Assembly (NCBI GenBank): GCA_008704415.1
Contig: VXIS01000314.1
Span: 1-56,003 of the forward strand
Direction: 5' to 3'
DNA length: 56,003 nucleotides
Origin: Sphaerosporella brunnea
Lineage: Eukaryota > Ascomycota > Pezizomycetes > Pezizales > Pyronemataceae
Every line of letters begins with the position of its first letter. Positions within the stretch are counted from its first letter, which is position 1. The position numbers and the translations under genes were made by a program. Of this stretch, positions 1 through 9,951 are shown one piece after another. Below the pieces are notes generated by a model. It saw nothing but the letters and a program-made list of their open reading frames with translations. It searched no databases and was not told the DNA's origin.

Positions 1-405
1 GGATAGACCTATAGTCGGGTGTGCCTTTGAAGGAAAGGAAATTAACGAAACTCGTAGCTCACAAAGGAGAGAAGATAGATCACACGTTGTCGTTACATTT
101 TTGGCTTCTCAGGCCAGGTGCCAACCTTGGTGCTCGCTAAGAAAGCCAGCACAGCCTTGGTACAACGGTCATCTGCTAAAAGGACCTTGATGGGGGTGGG
201 GATCTTCCTCCTCCCACTCCCTGTTCTCCCTTCAGGCCTTGTCTGCTTGATACATAGGTGTGTTCGTGTTCTTTTGTGCCGACTTCCGAACCTTCAAAGA
301 AGGTGTTTCATTGGTCTGATTTTTCGATACAGGCTCGAGTATACGTACACCTCCCAAATATCAGCTGCGGCGAGAAAAAGAAGAAAAAAAGGCAAAAAGA
401 AATGA
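1..405. other. Left edge, no gene recognised
   Basis: I see no convincing gene here. Short open frames exist on both strands but lack recognisable motifs or splice structure. A purine-rich run (A and G) sits at about 371-402, just beyond the 3' end of the minus-strand tRNA. On the tRNA coding strand this is a T-rich tract, which fits an RNA polymerase III terminator. Confidence 0.4.
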
Positions 406-476
406 TGCATCCGTCGGGAGTCGAACCCGAGCCAATTGCTTGGAAGGCAATTATCCTACCGTTGGACCACGGAAGC
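406..476 (-). tRNA. tRNA-Gly (anticodon UCC)
   Basis: On the minus strand a 71-nt cloverleaf can be drawn by eye. It has a 7-bp acceptor stem with one T:T mismatch, a D arm (GTCC/GGAT), a perfect 5-bp anticodon stem (ATTGC/GCAAT) around loop CTTCCAA, and a 5-bp T stem (TCGGG/CCCGA) around TTCGACT. The discriminator base is A. The anticodon TCC reads GGA glycine codons. A-box and B-box promoter elements (GGTCCAACGG and GGTTCGACTC) are inside the gene. No intron is present. A T-rich stretch follows on the coding strand and probably terminates RNA polymerase III. Confidence 0.95.
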
Positions 477-995
477 TTGTAGTAAATTGTCAATTATTTA
501 AATATCACTCCATGATCGGAGCTACTGTAGCGAACTTTGAGGATGGTACAAATTTCGCGGTGACAGGAATATGCAAGATGCACCGCCAAAGTGACTGTGA
601 GTGGAATGGTAGAGGGGAAGACACTGTCCTTCAGTGACAACCAAAGTGATGGTGGGGGCAAATACTCTCGCCCGTCTCACTCGGTTGAGAAGCGGTACGC
701 AAGCTGCAGTTCGGTACGTGCGATGAGCCTAACACCGAGGAATATTCGGGGTCTACATCTGACGATGAGTTCGAGGAAGCACCGGTTCAAGTTCTTGCCC
801 TCTCCAACTCGAGGCGGGCTGCCCTGACACGAGGCATACCCTTTGTTTAGGCCGCGAAGGAGATGCCACTGGCATGCCCAGTTGTGGAATGCCGGTGTTT
901 TGAAAGGCGGGTGTTTTGTTGGGCAGTTGACGGTCCTGGAGAGCTGGATGTTTTTATTCGCTAGACGGGCTTACCGGTGGCATAGGTCCACGTAC
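477..995. other. Intergenic, no gene recognised
   Basis: Several short frames overlap here on the plus strand but none shows a family motif, and the longest (843-1322) runs into the MITE at 996. I treat the stretch as intergenic. Confidence 0.4.
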
Positions 996-1256
996 GTACT
1001 CGGGTGTAGCTATAAGTCGGGGAGCACCCCGAACAAACAGCAACTGGCAACGCCACTACGATTGCTGCTAGAGCTTTGTGAAGCTGGGGGTGGCATCGTA
1101 GGCCTCCCTAGAGCCTTTTTGAGTGTTTTGAAGAAAAAATACAGACTTCTTCGTGAACGACAAAGGTCTTGGCATTGTTTGGTTGTATGGAGGAAAGAAG
1201 TCGGGTACTCTTTGCATGTGTGTAACGGTACCCGAATTACCCTCGTACCCGAGTAC
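996..1256. mobile_element. 261-bp MITE, copy A
   Basis: This 261-bp unit recurs at 34712-34972 at exactly the same length with only three base differences that I can find. Its ends are inverted: it begins GTACTCGGGT and ends ACCCGAGTAC, and the similarity ends at these termini. A TA dinucleotide flanks the CTCGGGT...ACCCGAG core on both sides in both copies, which suggests a TA target duplication as in Tc1/mariner-type elements. It encodes nothing convincing. A GC hairpin (CGGGGAGCACCCCG) lies near the left end. Confidence 0.8.
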
Positions 1257-2275
1257 AAAGCCCAAGTGACGGCGACCAACAGGTTAGGTTCCTACGTACG
1301 AACACCCCCTGGTGACCGGTGACGTACCATCCTCAACGTTCGCTACAATAGTACAGTCATGAAAGGAAAAACGGAGATACGAAGTCATCGAAGCAGTTTC
1401 TTTCATTCATTTCATGATAGAGTCATAAGTCCAAAGAACACAGGTAGTATTTGAGGCTTTATGATTAGTCCTGGACCAGCGAATAAATGGCAGACCTCCC
1501 ATGATCTGACTCCGCATCCTTGAATCACGGAGGCAAGACATACATACGAATACATCGCGGTGATAATGCAAATGCCGGGACTAAGCACTCGAATGGTCGG
1601 CTTGTCGACGTCAGACTGCCTGGTGGTCTGTCGTAATACGAACACCCACCCGGTTGGCTACTAATCTAGGTAACCTATTGCACGGTAAGAGTATACATGG
1701 TACTTCCAGAGAATCCAAAAACAACAGAACCGACGATGAGTCGCTCTATGCCATCACAAACTAGATGGTGCATCGACTGATTCTCATCAGTGCCCTACCA
1801 AGACCGTTTCACGAGCAGGCTATGCACTATAGGACTGAAAACCGTGCTCATACCAGCCTTAAACTGCGGACCGAGTCTGGCGAAAAGATAAGCTTTAAGT
1901 AAGGCTGAGCTAAGTTTCGAGTTTAGTTTATGACTCAGACACAGCGACTGGCTGTGACCGCAGCTCATTCTCGGTCAGAGGTGTGCCTGGATTCCGATTC
2001 CCAGGGCCTCAGGCCAAGTTAGATGTTCCAGCCTCAACTCTTGGTCAAGGCAGGGCTGGCGTAGACGGTCTCTGTTGTGCGCGCTCTTCATTTAGGGCAC
2101 TGTTCCTGGGACGCCGTCTTATGGCACACAAATTTTTGATGAAAGGTGTAGGCTTTCCCAAGCCTGTGGCAAAGGACGAAAGGATCGAGTTTTTCATGCG
2201 GATCCCTGTTCGTAAAGTATCACCCAAAGTCGTCTTAGGGTCGACTATTATAATTTAGGCTCATTACTAACAATA
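1257..2275. other. Intergenic, no gene recognised
   Basis: About 1 kb with only short, motif-free frames. The stretch from 2228 to 2253 resembles the reverse complement of 3252-3272. This could mark the ends of an older element enclosing the TIR unit at 2276, but the match is short. Confidence 0.35.
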
Positions 2276-2626
2276 GGGGGATTCAATTTGGCTGAAAACA
2301 GCACCATATATGGGCCACTGATTTGCGATGGCACAATAGGTAGTTGTAGTTGAATACCCCCAATAAAAGATGCCTAAAATTGGGTATATTATGCGCCGTA
2401 AAAGTTGTTTCCTCTTGTCGCTTGTTTTGCGCCTGATTCCGGTGGATGTGAGTGCTAGCATGTGAGCCGCGATTGTGGAGGACTATAGACGGTGGGGTAT
2501 TTGGAGCTTTATTGATCCCCGACCATCATTGAAATGAAAAGGCATATTATGTGCCTAAAATGAAAGTAGACGTCCATATTCTGGTACCCCATATATGGTG
2601 CCGTTTTCATCCAAATTGAATATCCC
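2276..2626. mobile_element. 351-bp TIR element (MITE-like)
   Basis: The two ends form an imperfect inverted repeat of about 40 bp. The left arm runs from 2276 through a CACCATATATGGG motif near 2318. The right arm, 2588-2626, holds CCCATATATGGTG followed by the complement of the GATTCAATTTGG motif. A TA dinucleotide borders each end (2274-2275 and 2627-2628), consistent with a TA target duplication. No coding capacity is apparent. I infer a non-autonomous DNA transposon; no second copy was seen in the window. Confidence 0.65.
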
Positions 2627-3482
2627 TAATACTATACGCTGCAAAGTTTGTGCCGTGACCGAGTGATACCCATGATTCGGTGTTTTTTTTTGGGGGTTTT
2701 CGACGTCCGTCGGTATTTTCATCGCGGCAAGAGCTCCGGGAGCCACTCTGGCACTAAGAATTACCTCCGACTTCAAGATTCATTAGCTGCTCCTCGATGT
2801 CTGGTAACTCCTTCTCTTCAATCTGATACCAACCGCGTGGTTCCCAGAAGGACCGCCAAGATGCGCCCATTAATATGTATGTAGGATAGCTTATCAGCGC
2901 CCTCTGCTGTGAGATGATTTCTCTTTTTGTCGTGGATGAGGCTTCTAGTAGAAAAAGACCGGCACAGGTGCGTAGGAGACGGAAGTCCAGCAAGCTCTGT
3001 GGCAAAGGGTGCCATTTCTAGCAGTATGTTCACTGGCAGAAACCGGGGCTTTATATACGCTATGGCAGGTGTTTACTGTCTCACTTTCAAGAGTCACAGA
3101 GTGCAGATGACTCTTTTTTCCTCGGCAGCGTACCCTCGTTCTCTCTTTTTTCCAACGAGCCATACATAGTTTTATGCCTCGCTCAAGTGCAGTAATAAAG
3201 AGTGCAATTTCACCAAATCTTAGGGTTCCTAACCGAAAAGAATGTAATCGAACCATAATAATCGACCCCTAATTCGTTTAGGGTCGATAACTCAAGTTGC
3301 GTCAAGGCCGAGTGACGTGTTATGAGGAAGCCCTTTTTTTTTTGACTTTCCTCGACGTCAAACAACACTGGATACCGGCGTTCGCACTCGATTTGAGGAT
3401 TCTCCACCAAGGCAATGGCGTGTACCCTCGTTAACCAGAAATTTCTGCAGAAAGCTGCCATAATGAGAGAGACTCGTAAAAG
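2627..3482. other. Intergenic between two transposons
   Basis: No gene recognised. A small hairpin with a TTCG loop lies at about 3261-3286 (arms TCGACCCCTAA and TTTAGGGTCGA). The final eight bases, CGTAAAAG at 3475-3482, are the left target duplication of the hAT-type element that follows. Confidence 0.4.
3475..3482. repeat. Target-site duplication, left copy (hAT element)
   Basis: CGTAAAAG directly abuts the left terminal inverted repeat and is repeated exactly at 4344-4351. Confidence 0.9.
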
Positions 3483-4343
3483 CAGTGTTGTCAGTAGCCG
3501 GCCCAAACAGCCCGGCTGGGCTGGCGGGCTGCTTTAAGCAGCCGGCCCGGCCGGCTGTTTGATCAGCCCAAGTCGCAGCCCACGCAGCCAGCCCACAGCC
3601 CGGCTGATAGAGCGAGTGATTGACAGTGACGCAATCGGGGGTGAGGGGGGCGCGCGCGGGTGGTATCAAAGGCCCTTGTTAGCATTCTCCGAAATCAATG
3701 TCTTTTTACCCGCTTATGTCTTGCCATCACCTTAGCATCGAAGCCAGCAGGTCCCAGAGTTCGAGCTGTCAAAATAGTAATCAAGATACTCCGGATAGTC
3801 AAGATACTGGATAAGTTGAGTCCCAGTACGAGCTCCCAGCCGGCCGATTGGTGTCTCCTTCTGTTGAACCCCCTGCTGTTCCTGATATTACCAGGGAGAG
3901 AATAAATATCCCAAATAGAAGGCGAAACATGAAGCGCGAGCTGAACCCTGTGACCGGGACTCCTACTGAGGGACGAGGCTCAAAAAAGCGGCCGCTGGCC
4001 TCCCACATCGATCTGTATGGGGTCAAGTTCCAGCGTGATGGACAAGAGTGGTGGGGAAGCCGTCGAATATTTGCGTCACTAGGACGCCTCGGGGATCATT
4101 GCATCATGGGAAGTCTAATTTTGGAGGGACAACGGTAGCTGTTTTTTTCGTTTTCTTTTCCCTTTTTTTTTGCGCCCATAGATTTACTGAATAACATGCG
4201 CTTGCTTCTTCGACTTTCCTGATAGACCTGCGCGGGTTTATTGTTGATTGTGCTGGAGCTCGCTAAACAGCCAGCCGGGCTTTTTGATCAGCCCGACGCA
4301 GCCCGACGCAGCCGGCCGGGCGGGCTGGCTACTGACAACACTG
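3483..4343. mobile_element. 861-bp hAT-type element with perfect 8-bp target duplication
   Basis: The element begins CAGTGTTGTCAGTAGCC and ends with its exact reverse complement at 4327-4343, giving perfect 17-bp terminal inverted repeats. The eight bases CGTAAAAG stand immediately outside both ends (3475-3482 and 4344-4351). CAG-type termini plus an 8-bp duplication are the hallmarks of the hAT superfamily. Both subterminal regions are packed with GGGCTG/CAGCCC motifs, typical of transposase binding repeats. The interior has no transposase. A 96-codon frame at 3848-4138 (ending in a Trp-rich segment, DGQEWWG) may be a remnant of the N-terminal zinc-finger part of one, but that is a guess. 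It is therefore a non-autonomous copy. Confidence 0.9.
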
Positions 4344-4351
4344 CGTAAAAG
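4344..4351. repeat. Target-site duplication, right copy (hAT element)
   Basis: CGTAAAAG directly abuts the right terminal inverted repeat and matches 3475-3482 exactly. Confidence 0.9.
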
Positions 4352-5065
4352 GCCGTCCGGATTCCACCCGCATAGATGGCTCGTGCTACCGAAAGGTGAA
4401 GACGATGGCGGATGGCATTTGTTAGCGGAAGCCGTAGATCGCCGTCCTCGAGTTCTCATTTCCGTCCATTGGCGCGTAGGAAGCTGCGATACTGCTAGCA
4501 CTCATCCCTGAGGTGGTCTTTTGCGTGAGTGGGGTTCCTCGTATCCTTCCGTCCACAGTATCTCACTTGCGCAAGTCAACATTCAAGTTGCCACTGGCAG
4601 TACACGAAGGGTGAATGTAACCCTTGCACATTGTGGTGCGCTTTCTCCCAGCTTTGGGTGGTGTGGGAGTCCCTCAAACACTGTAATCAAGGCAATCGAA
4701 CCGTACTTATCGGCTTCTCCCACTGCCCATCCATAAAGGGCTCAAGTGCAAATTAATCACTTGGCAATGCTCGTGCGATTAAAGTTATAAATACTTGTTG
4801 ACTTTAACCCCCCTGCGGTGCACAAGTACCTACATTGAGAGAGGAAATTCCTTGGCTGCAAGGTTGAAAGAAGCGTTGTTAGAGGCACTCGCTTAACTGT
4901 CCACTCCGTTGGAAGAGCTGGGATCCTGAGCTGCATGTGTCGTACCAGAAAGAGGCAAGAGCGATATCAACTCCTGATCCACCTTCTGCACGAGATATCA
5001 TTTTGTGGCGGGAAGGCACCCGCATACAAATTCCGTTTGGAGCTTTCAGCTGAACTTTTATTGGT
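4352..5065. other. Intergenic upstream of the small secreted protein gene
   Basis: No gene recognised. Two overlapping frames at 4521-4756 have no motif. The segment probably contains upstream promoter sequence for the gene starting at 5137. Confidence 0.4.
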
Positions 5066-5072
5066 TATAAAA
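5066..5072 (+). promoter_or_regulatory. Probable TATA box
   Basis: TATAAAA lies 65-71 bp before the start codon at 5137. If transcription starts 30-40 bp downstream, the tandem ATGs at 5088 and 5091 would lie outside or at the very edge of the mRNA. That matters because they open an out-of-frame reading frame overlapping the true start. Confidence 0.5.
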
Positions 5073-5136
5073 CTTGACTGTTCCCCAATGATGAAGATTA
5101 AAGCACAAATCCTCAGACTACCGCCCTCATTTTACT

Positions 5137-5559
5137 ATGAAAGTTACTTTCCTCGCCGCCTGCGTTGGCCTTCTGGCATCTGCTGCCTCAGCCATTCCTC
5201 ATGAGGACCAGTACTATGGCAAGCAATGCCCAACGTATATCTCACCACTCCTTCTCCTCACAGCCTGAACACGGGAATTGAATTGAGACCACAGCACTAA
5301 ATGGAAGGTCGCCTGGAAAACGACGACTCGGACCAAGACGGTGACAGCAACTCGGACCAAATACGCCGGTTATGGCTATAGCTATATCACCAAAACCGTG
5401 ACCCAAACGGTACCCTCAAAGCCTTATACAGTCACAGTCACAGTCCCCACAACCGTCGAACTGCCAGGAGAGCAAACCACTGTCACCATTCCTGGGGCCG
5501 GCGAGATCACCACAGTAACAGTTTCCACAACTCTCCCCTGTACTGAAGAGCAGGTATGA
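5137..5559 (+). CDS. Small secreted Thr/Val-rich protein
   Basis: Model: exons 5137-5234 and 5295-5559 (120 aa), with a 60-nt intron (GTATAT..ACAG, branch-like CTGAA) joining in phase. The first 19 or so residues, MKVTFLAACVGLLASAASA, form a classic signal peptide. The mature part is short, starts with an acidic and Tyr segment, and is dominated by Thr-Val alternations (TVTVTV, TTVTI, TTVTV), with only two cysteines after the signal, one near each end. Thr/Val-alternating tails are common in fungal cell-wall and surface proteins, where they are O-glycosylated, but no enzyme domain or GPI signal is visible. I infer an extracellular or wall-associated protein, possibly an effector-like small secreted protein. 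Without splicing the frame stops at 5267. A downstream alternative exon (acceptor near 5598) could extend the C-terminus. Confidence 0.6.
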
Positions 5560-6042
5560 AAACCACTTGAGCCCAGGTTTCTTGCTGGCACAGCTGACAG
5601 TAATAGACGACAACCACGGTGTAGAGATCCACTATCCGTGCCAACTCCATGTTGGTAGAGTCAGCGGAGGAAGAATTATTGGCGGTCACATGTATTGTTT
5701 CCAAACGGACTGGTAATTTCAGGCCGGGGTGCTAGGATGAGGACTCGGAAGGATTAAGTTTCCAGTCCACCCCTATAAGTTACGAACACCGAATATCTTA
5801 ATGTAATGGGGCACAAATCTCGTCCGATTTTGTTTCCTTGGCTCTGTCCTGTCGATATTCCTATTCTGTTGCCTTGTGATTACATGCTTTCGTCAAAATA
5901 CAGAACCCGGATTCGGATCCGTATATTCCTGTACTCGATAGGGGCCCGTTGTGAATCGACACCATAACGCCAGTGCTGGTCCCACATAACTGCTCAAGTG
6001 TCGTTCGACTCGATGACTAGGTGATGTACTTCCACCTATCTT
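5560..6042. other. Intergenic, LINE target region
   Basis: No gene recognised. The right edge is the genomic target into which the truncated LINE at 6057 was inserted. Confidence 0.4.
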
Positions 6043-6056
6043 ACCGCACCTATTTC
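6043..6056. repeat. Target-site duplication, left copy (LINE)
   Basis: ACCGCACCTATTTC is repeated exactly at 6845-6858, just past the A-rich tail of the LINE fragment. Confidence 0.85.
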
Positions 6057-6844
6057 CGGAGCTTGGCTGGATTACCGAATACAGATGGGTTTCAGGGCAC
6101 CAAGGCATCCCAGGCAACGAGATGGCTGACCAGGTAGCCAAAGCGGCGGCTAGAGATCGCCTGGACTGGACCCACGAGGTTGACACCACCACGTTGGCAC
6201 ACGTCGGACGGATCGTCACTGGCGCTAAGACCCGAGACCGAAATGCGTGGATGGCTCGGCAGATAAAGTCTAAAAGCTACTACAAGCGAAAGGGAAAATG
6301 GGACGTCAAAGCGGCGAAAGCCCCTAAGGCACTGGCGGCACGGTACTATCAGCTTCGCCTCAACAAGGCGCCGACGGCTCCATACCTGCTATGGACCAAT
6401 CGAAGGGCAGACGACAAGTGCTGGTTTTGCAGGAAGTCACCTAAACAGACAAGAGAACACCTCTTTAAGAGGTGCGCCAAGTGGCGGAGAGAGCAAGACG
6501 CGCTGTGGGGAACGATCCGACAGGCAACGAAAGAGGAGGATAAGGAGGGATGGAGAAAAACCTCCACCCCTATAAAGAAGATCCTGGCAGACAGTCGATG
6601 TACGGAGGCCATTCTTGGCTTTCTAGGCTGCACCCAGGTTGGCAAGTGGCCGGAGAAGCCACGAGAATGATATGGCAGATGTGTGTCTCTCTTATGTTTT
6701 GCTCAAATAATTTTCCTTTGTACTCTCCTACCTCTTAAATCACGCCCGTCTGTGGGTACACGAGGCCCAAGGGTAGATTTTGTATATAGCCACATGTCAT
6801 GGCCGCAAGCGGCCAAGTACAGTATGATTAAAACAAACAAACAA
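6057..6844 (+). mobile_element. 5'-truncated non-LTR retrotransposon (LINE, Tad-like)
   Basis: A 788-bp insertion bounded by a 14-bp direct repeat. It begins abruptly inside an RNase H coding region, continues through the end of the frame at 6670 and a 3' untranslated region containing a GGCCGCAAGCGGCC hairpin, and ends in an A-rich simple tail (ATTAAAACAAACAAACAAA). Truncation at the 5' end, an A-rich tail and a target duplication of 7-20 bp are the standard products of target-primed reverse transcription. Little visible decay in the coding part argues for a fairly recent insertion. Confidence 0.9.
6059..6670 (+). pseudogene. LINE ORF2 C-terminal fragment: RNase H end plus zinc knuckle
   Basis: The frame is open from the insertion boundary to the stop at 6668-6670 (203 codons), with the first Met only at 6122. 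The segment W-V-S-G-H-Q-G-I-P-G-N-E-M-A-D is the last RNase H motif, including the conserved His and the final catalytic Asp. Downstream C-W-F-C followed by H at ten residues and C five further on forms a CCHC-like knuckle common at the C-terminus of Tad/I-type LINE polymerases. The reverse transcriptase and endonuclease domains are absent because the copy is 5' truncated. It is not expected to make a functional protein. Confidence 0.9.
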
Positions 6845-6858
6845 ACCGCACCTATTTC
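6845..6858. repeat. Target-site duplication, right copy (LINE)
   Basis: Exact 14-bp copy of 6043-6056, placed directly after the A-rich tail. Confidence 0.85.
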
Positions 6859-8830
6859 TAGGCTAAGGCCCTTTTCTACTCAAGAGGCAGCACGGATATG
6901 TACATATTCCTCCGGCGTGGCTCTGTGGCTTCAGGTTACCAAGCAAGTCTCCGTACCTAGCGATCGAAGGCATAGCTCTGCGGCGTGCACATGTGGACTT
7001 TCATGACCGTACAATATACATTTTTGACCATTCGCCGGTCACACTGGCTTAATTCGTGGCTAAAACCACCCCATAGACCGTCTATTGACCACAAGGCGCC
7101 TCAAGCGCAGAGTACTATCATTAAGCGGCAAAGGGAAGAAGATGTGTTATATCCTCCCGATCAATTCGCCCCATTGGCCAATGGGGCTATCCCACCCACC
7201 AAGCAGGGTTTCCAGTAGCCCACACCGCAAACGCCGGGCATTTCGAGCGGAGTGGGGTGGCTCACAGCCTTTACACTTTTGAGGAGAGCGGGCTAGGCAG
7301 GTCAGACAAAGCCCAAACACGCCCGGCGGAGCCTGGACAAATCTCAATGGTGGAGTGCGAGTCAACATATGTTCGCGTCACTCAGGCTGGACCCATCACA
7401 GGCCGGGTACAAGACCGCCTTGCGAAATGCCCATGGGTGGAGAACGACCGTGGCTGAGTGTGTGGTTGTGAGGAGTCAAAGCTGCCAGTGCCGGTCCTGG
7501 TTAGAGATTATCCCGCTTCATGTCACAGCAATACAACCTTGGCCCAGAGCTCACGCTGCTGGAGCCGTTAATACTCTCCCAGGTCAGCAAATTATAAAGC
7601 CCCCGGACCTGCCTCCAGCCAACGCCATATATTTGGAAACAGCGCAGATGCCGCCGCTTCGACCAAGGCCACCGCTCCCCCTTGTGCTGCCTCCTTTGGA
7701 TCCGACGATGAAACTGAACCTCCTATTCCAAAGCTCGGCAACCAAAGCGAGACCTAACCTTGTGCATCTGGAATTTTGATATTCTCTTAGCCTCTCTCTG
7801 TACCCCCTTACTCTTGTGAAGTAGAGCGCATCTTCAGTAGTGGAAGGCTTCCGATAAATGATCTGAGGTGCCGGTTGAAGGAAGGCATCATCGAATGCCT
7901 AAGACACTGGCAGAAAGAAGGGCTTAACTAGATGTTTAACTGTATCTAGGATACGGGGGTGGGTCCGGGGGACAGTGAAGGAAACATCGGTGGGGGGGGG
8001 GGGGGCACGCGAGAGGTAGTTGAGCGAGCGAGCGGAGGTGGGCAAAAGCCGAGGGCGGGGTTTGATTTTCAACATGTTGGTCCTCTGGTACTTAATTAGA
8101 AATGTTTTCTGGCACTGTCCGGCATCGCCAGGCCTTTGAACGGCGGCGCCCAACTGTCCGACTTTCCCAACCGCCAGTGACAGCCATAGTTGGGCAGGGC
8201 TACTGGAAACCCCGCTACCAAGTGAAGTTCGAAATTTTCTGGTAACGCCTACATTAGACATTAGGGAGACCTGTCGGAAAGTGGCCAGCAATGTAACCAC
8301 ACAAAGTTTCGCTTGGCTGATTTTGGGTGAGATGTTGACTGCTTCGACGTACACTTTGCGGCGGAGCAACCACAGGGGGTGAATCAATGAGCTTGGAAGT
8401 TAGGGAAATATTGAACAGAATGCGGTTGGATATATCTCCAATTATGAGCCTATTTTGAAGTCATTGGGCTGCAGTTTTGTTGATGCAGGGTGGGCCCCAT
8501 CGGCCAAGGGATAGAACATATACTTACCTAGAGTACCCCCTCTCGGACTCGGGAGAGAGAGAGCTATCTTGTTTGGAGCTATCATTCGACGTTGATGGAA
8601 GACATCCGAACGTGAACAGATTTACTGTTATTCCTGTAGGCCATCACTAAACAGTCACCCAAACATAGCGGCGAGGGTTCAAACCGTGAAGGCAAAAACT
8701 CCGTCCGGGCTCAGGGCTTCAATGAATTCCAAGCTCATTTTGAGCTGAAGCCCTCTGCCATTCTCAACCAACCATTACCACTTACCACCACTAAAAGCAA
8801 TCCCCACAGGCAACGACACCCGAAGACGGA
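6859..8830. other. 2-kb intergenic region, no gene recognised
   Basis: Open frames at 7369-7779 (plus, Pro-rich) and 7899-8387 (minus) are the longest but show no domain, signal peptide or supporting introns. A run of about 16 G lies at 7990-8008. The last 150 bp, with CCACTTACCACCACT-type C/A-rich sequence before 8831, are the likely promoter and 5' leader of the next gene. Confidence 0.4.
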
Positions 8831-9604
8831 ATGCTCCCTTACATCAAGAACCGCGCCTCCAAGCTCCTTCATCACAAGGAGTCAAACAGTGACCCCGCTG
8901 CTAACAGCGAGCAGACGGACACTGAGGAAAAGTCGCAATTCAACAGCGACGACTTCTATCTCGGTGGGCTCCTCTCTGTTCTGCTTTACGGTCAACAACT
9001 AACCATAAATCCAGCTCTCCAGCTCCTGGATGAGGAGATTGGTAACTCCCGCAATCTTTGCAAGGTCGCCCCCATCATCCTTCTCGCTGTTGGTGGCTTC
9101 GTCGCTGTCACCTACTTCGGCAACCGTGATAGCTCCCACGATCTGGACTACATCCTCGATCCATCTCTGCCTAACGTGGCAAAGATGTCCGAGAAGCTCG
9201 AGAAAGCGATCCTGGTGGTTGCCAAAAAGGCCAACTATCATGACAAGTGGGCCAACGACAACGTCGCTGTTTTTGCGATTGGTGATCGTCGCATTCGCCT
9301 CTTCCGTGAGTCTTTGGAGCAGAACGTCGTTCTTTACCAGGGAAAGCATCTTGTCGTCTATGCCGGCAAGTGGGAGTGGGTCCTAGAACAGAAGCTGAAG
9401 AGGATCGCCAAAGATAATCGCCAGATGGACATCGAAGACTCAGTCGTGATTCTCAAAGTTCTTACCGACAAGCAGGGTGGCCCGATGAGTCGCGAAACCA
9501 TCAAGGGGTGGTGCACCAATATATACGAGCCGATCCAGGACTCAGTTTTGGACACCGTTGGACAGAACTACCAGACTGTGTTCGGAGGGCCCGGAATGGT
9601 CTAA
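8831..9604 (+). CDS. Hypothetical protein with nucleotidyltransferase-like motif
   Basis: A single-exon frame of 257 aa starting at the first ATG after a C/A-rich leader. Residues 1-45 are hydrophilic and probably disordered. From about 80 the pattern GG-F-V-A-V-T-Y-F-G-N-R-x-S-S-H-D-L-D-Y resembles the Gly-Gly...(S/T)xDxD signature of the nucleotidyltransferase fold (residues about 87-106). The rest is mixed alpha/beta with several Trp residues near the end. Similar uncharacterised proteins are, from memory, widespread in ascomycetes, and I know of no defined role for them. Catalytic activity is an inference from one motif. The next gene, 347 bp downstream on the same strand, is also intronless and of unknown function. 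Confidence 0.75.
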   Translation: MLPYIKNRASKLLHHKESNSDPAANSEQTDTEEKSQFNSDDFYLGGLLSVLLYGQQLTINPALQLLDEEIGNSRNLCKVAPIILLAVGGFVAVTYFGNRDSSHDLDYILDPSLPNVAKMSEKLEKAILVVAKKANYHDKWANDNVAVFAIGDRRIRLFRESLEQNVVLYQGKHLVVYAGKWEWVLEQKLKRIAKDNRQMDIEDSVVILKVLTDKQGGPMSRETIKGWCTNIYEPIQDSVLDTVGQNYQTVFGGPGMV

Positions 9605-9951
9605 CCTGCAGGCATGAGCTATCTTTCTGTTGGGAACTACTTCTGGAACGGCGTTGGGAGTGGCATGGCGCGGGTTTTCTGCATTGGGCTTACATGTTTC
9701 TGGTGTTTACATGTACGGAATTCATGTCGTATCTGGTCTTACCTCGTTTATGTGTTAGATGAAGTTGTGTCCGATGATGCAAGGCTGAGTTGTCGAGCAT
9801 GCAGCGTCACTCGACTAAGGGTAAGACGTTTTTGACGAAATAACAAAAGCCCAGACCCTACGAAGTTTACAGCCACCAAAACCACCATCACCATCCCCTC
9901 CTCTAACCTTCTCTACTCTCCTTCTCCTCCCCCGCCCCCACCGCCACAACA
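9605..9951 (+). promoter_or_regulatory. Intergenic, pyrimidine-rich leader of the 9952 gene
   Basis: The 60 bases before the start codon at 9952 are an almost unbroken C/T tract (CTTCTCTACTCTCCTTCTCC and similar) ending CCGCCACAACA-ATG. Such pyrimidine tracts commonly sit at transcription starts of filamentous ascomycete genes. No TATA box is evident. Confidence 0.45.

Noticed and set aside
843..1322. 159-codon plus-strand frame
   Set aside because: It overlaps the MITE at 996-1256, and the same part-frame recurs at 34778 only because the MITE is repeated.
2228..3272. Possible 1-kb outer element around the 351-bp TIR unit
   Set aside because: The end similarity (TTAGGGTCGACTATTAT against TTAGGGGTCGATTATTAT) is short, and no target duplication was found.
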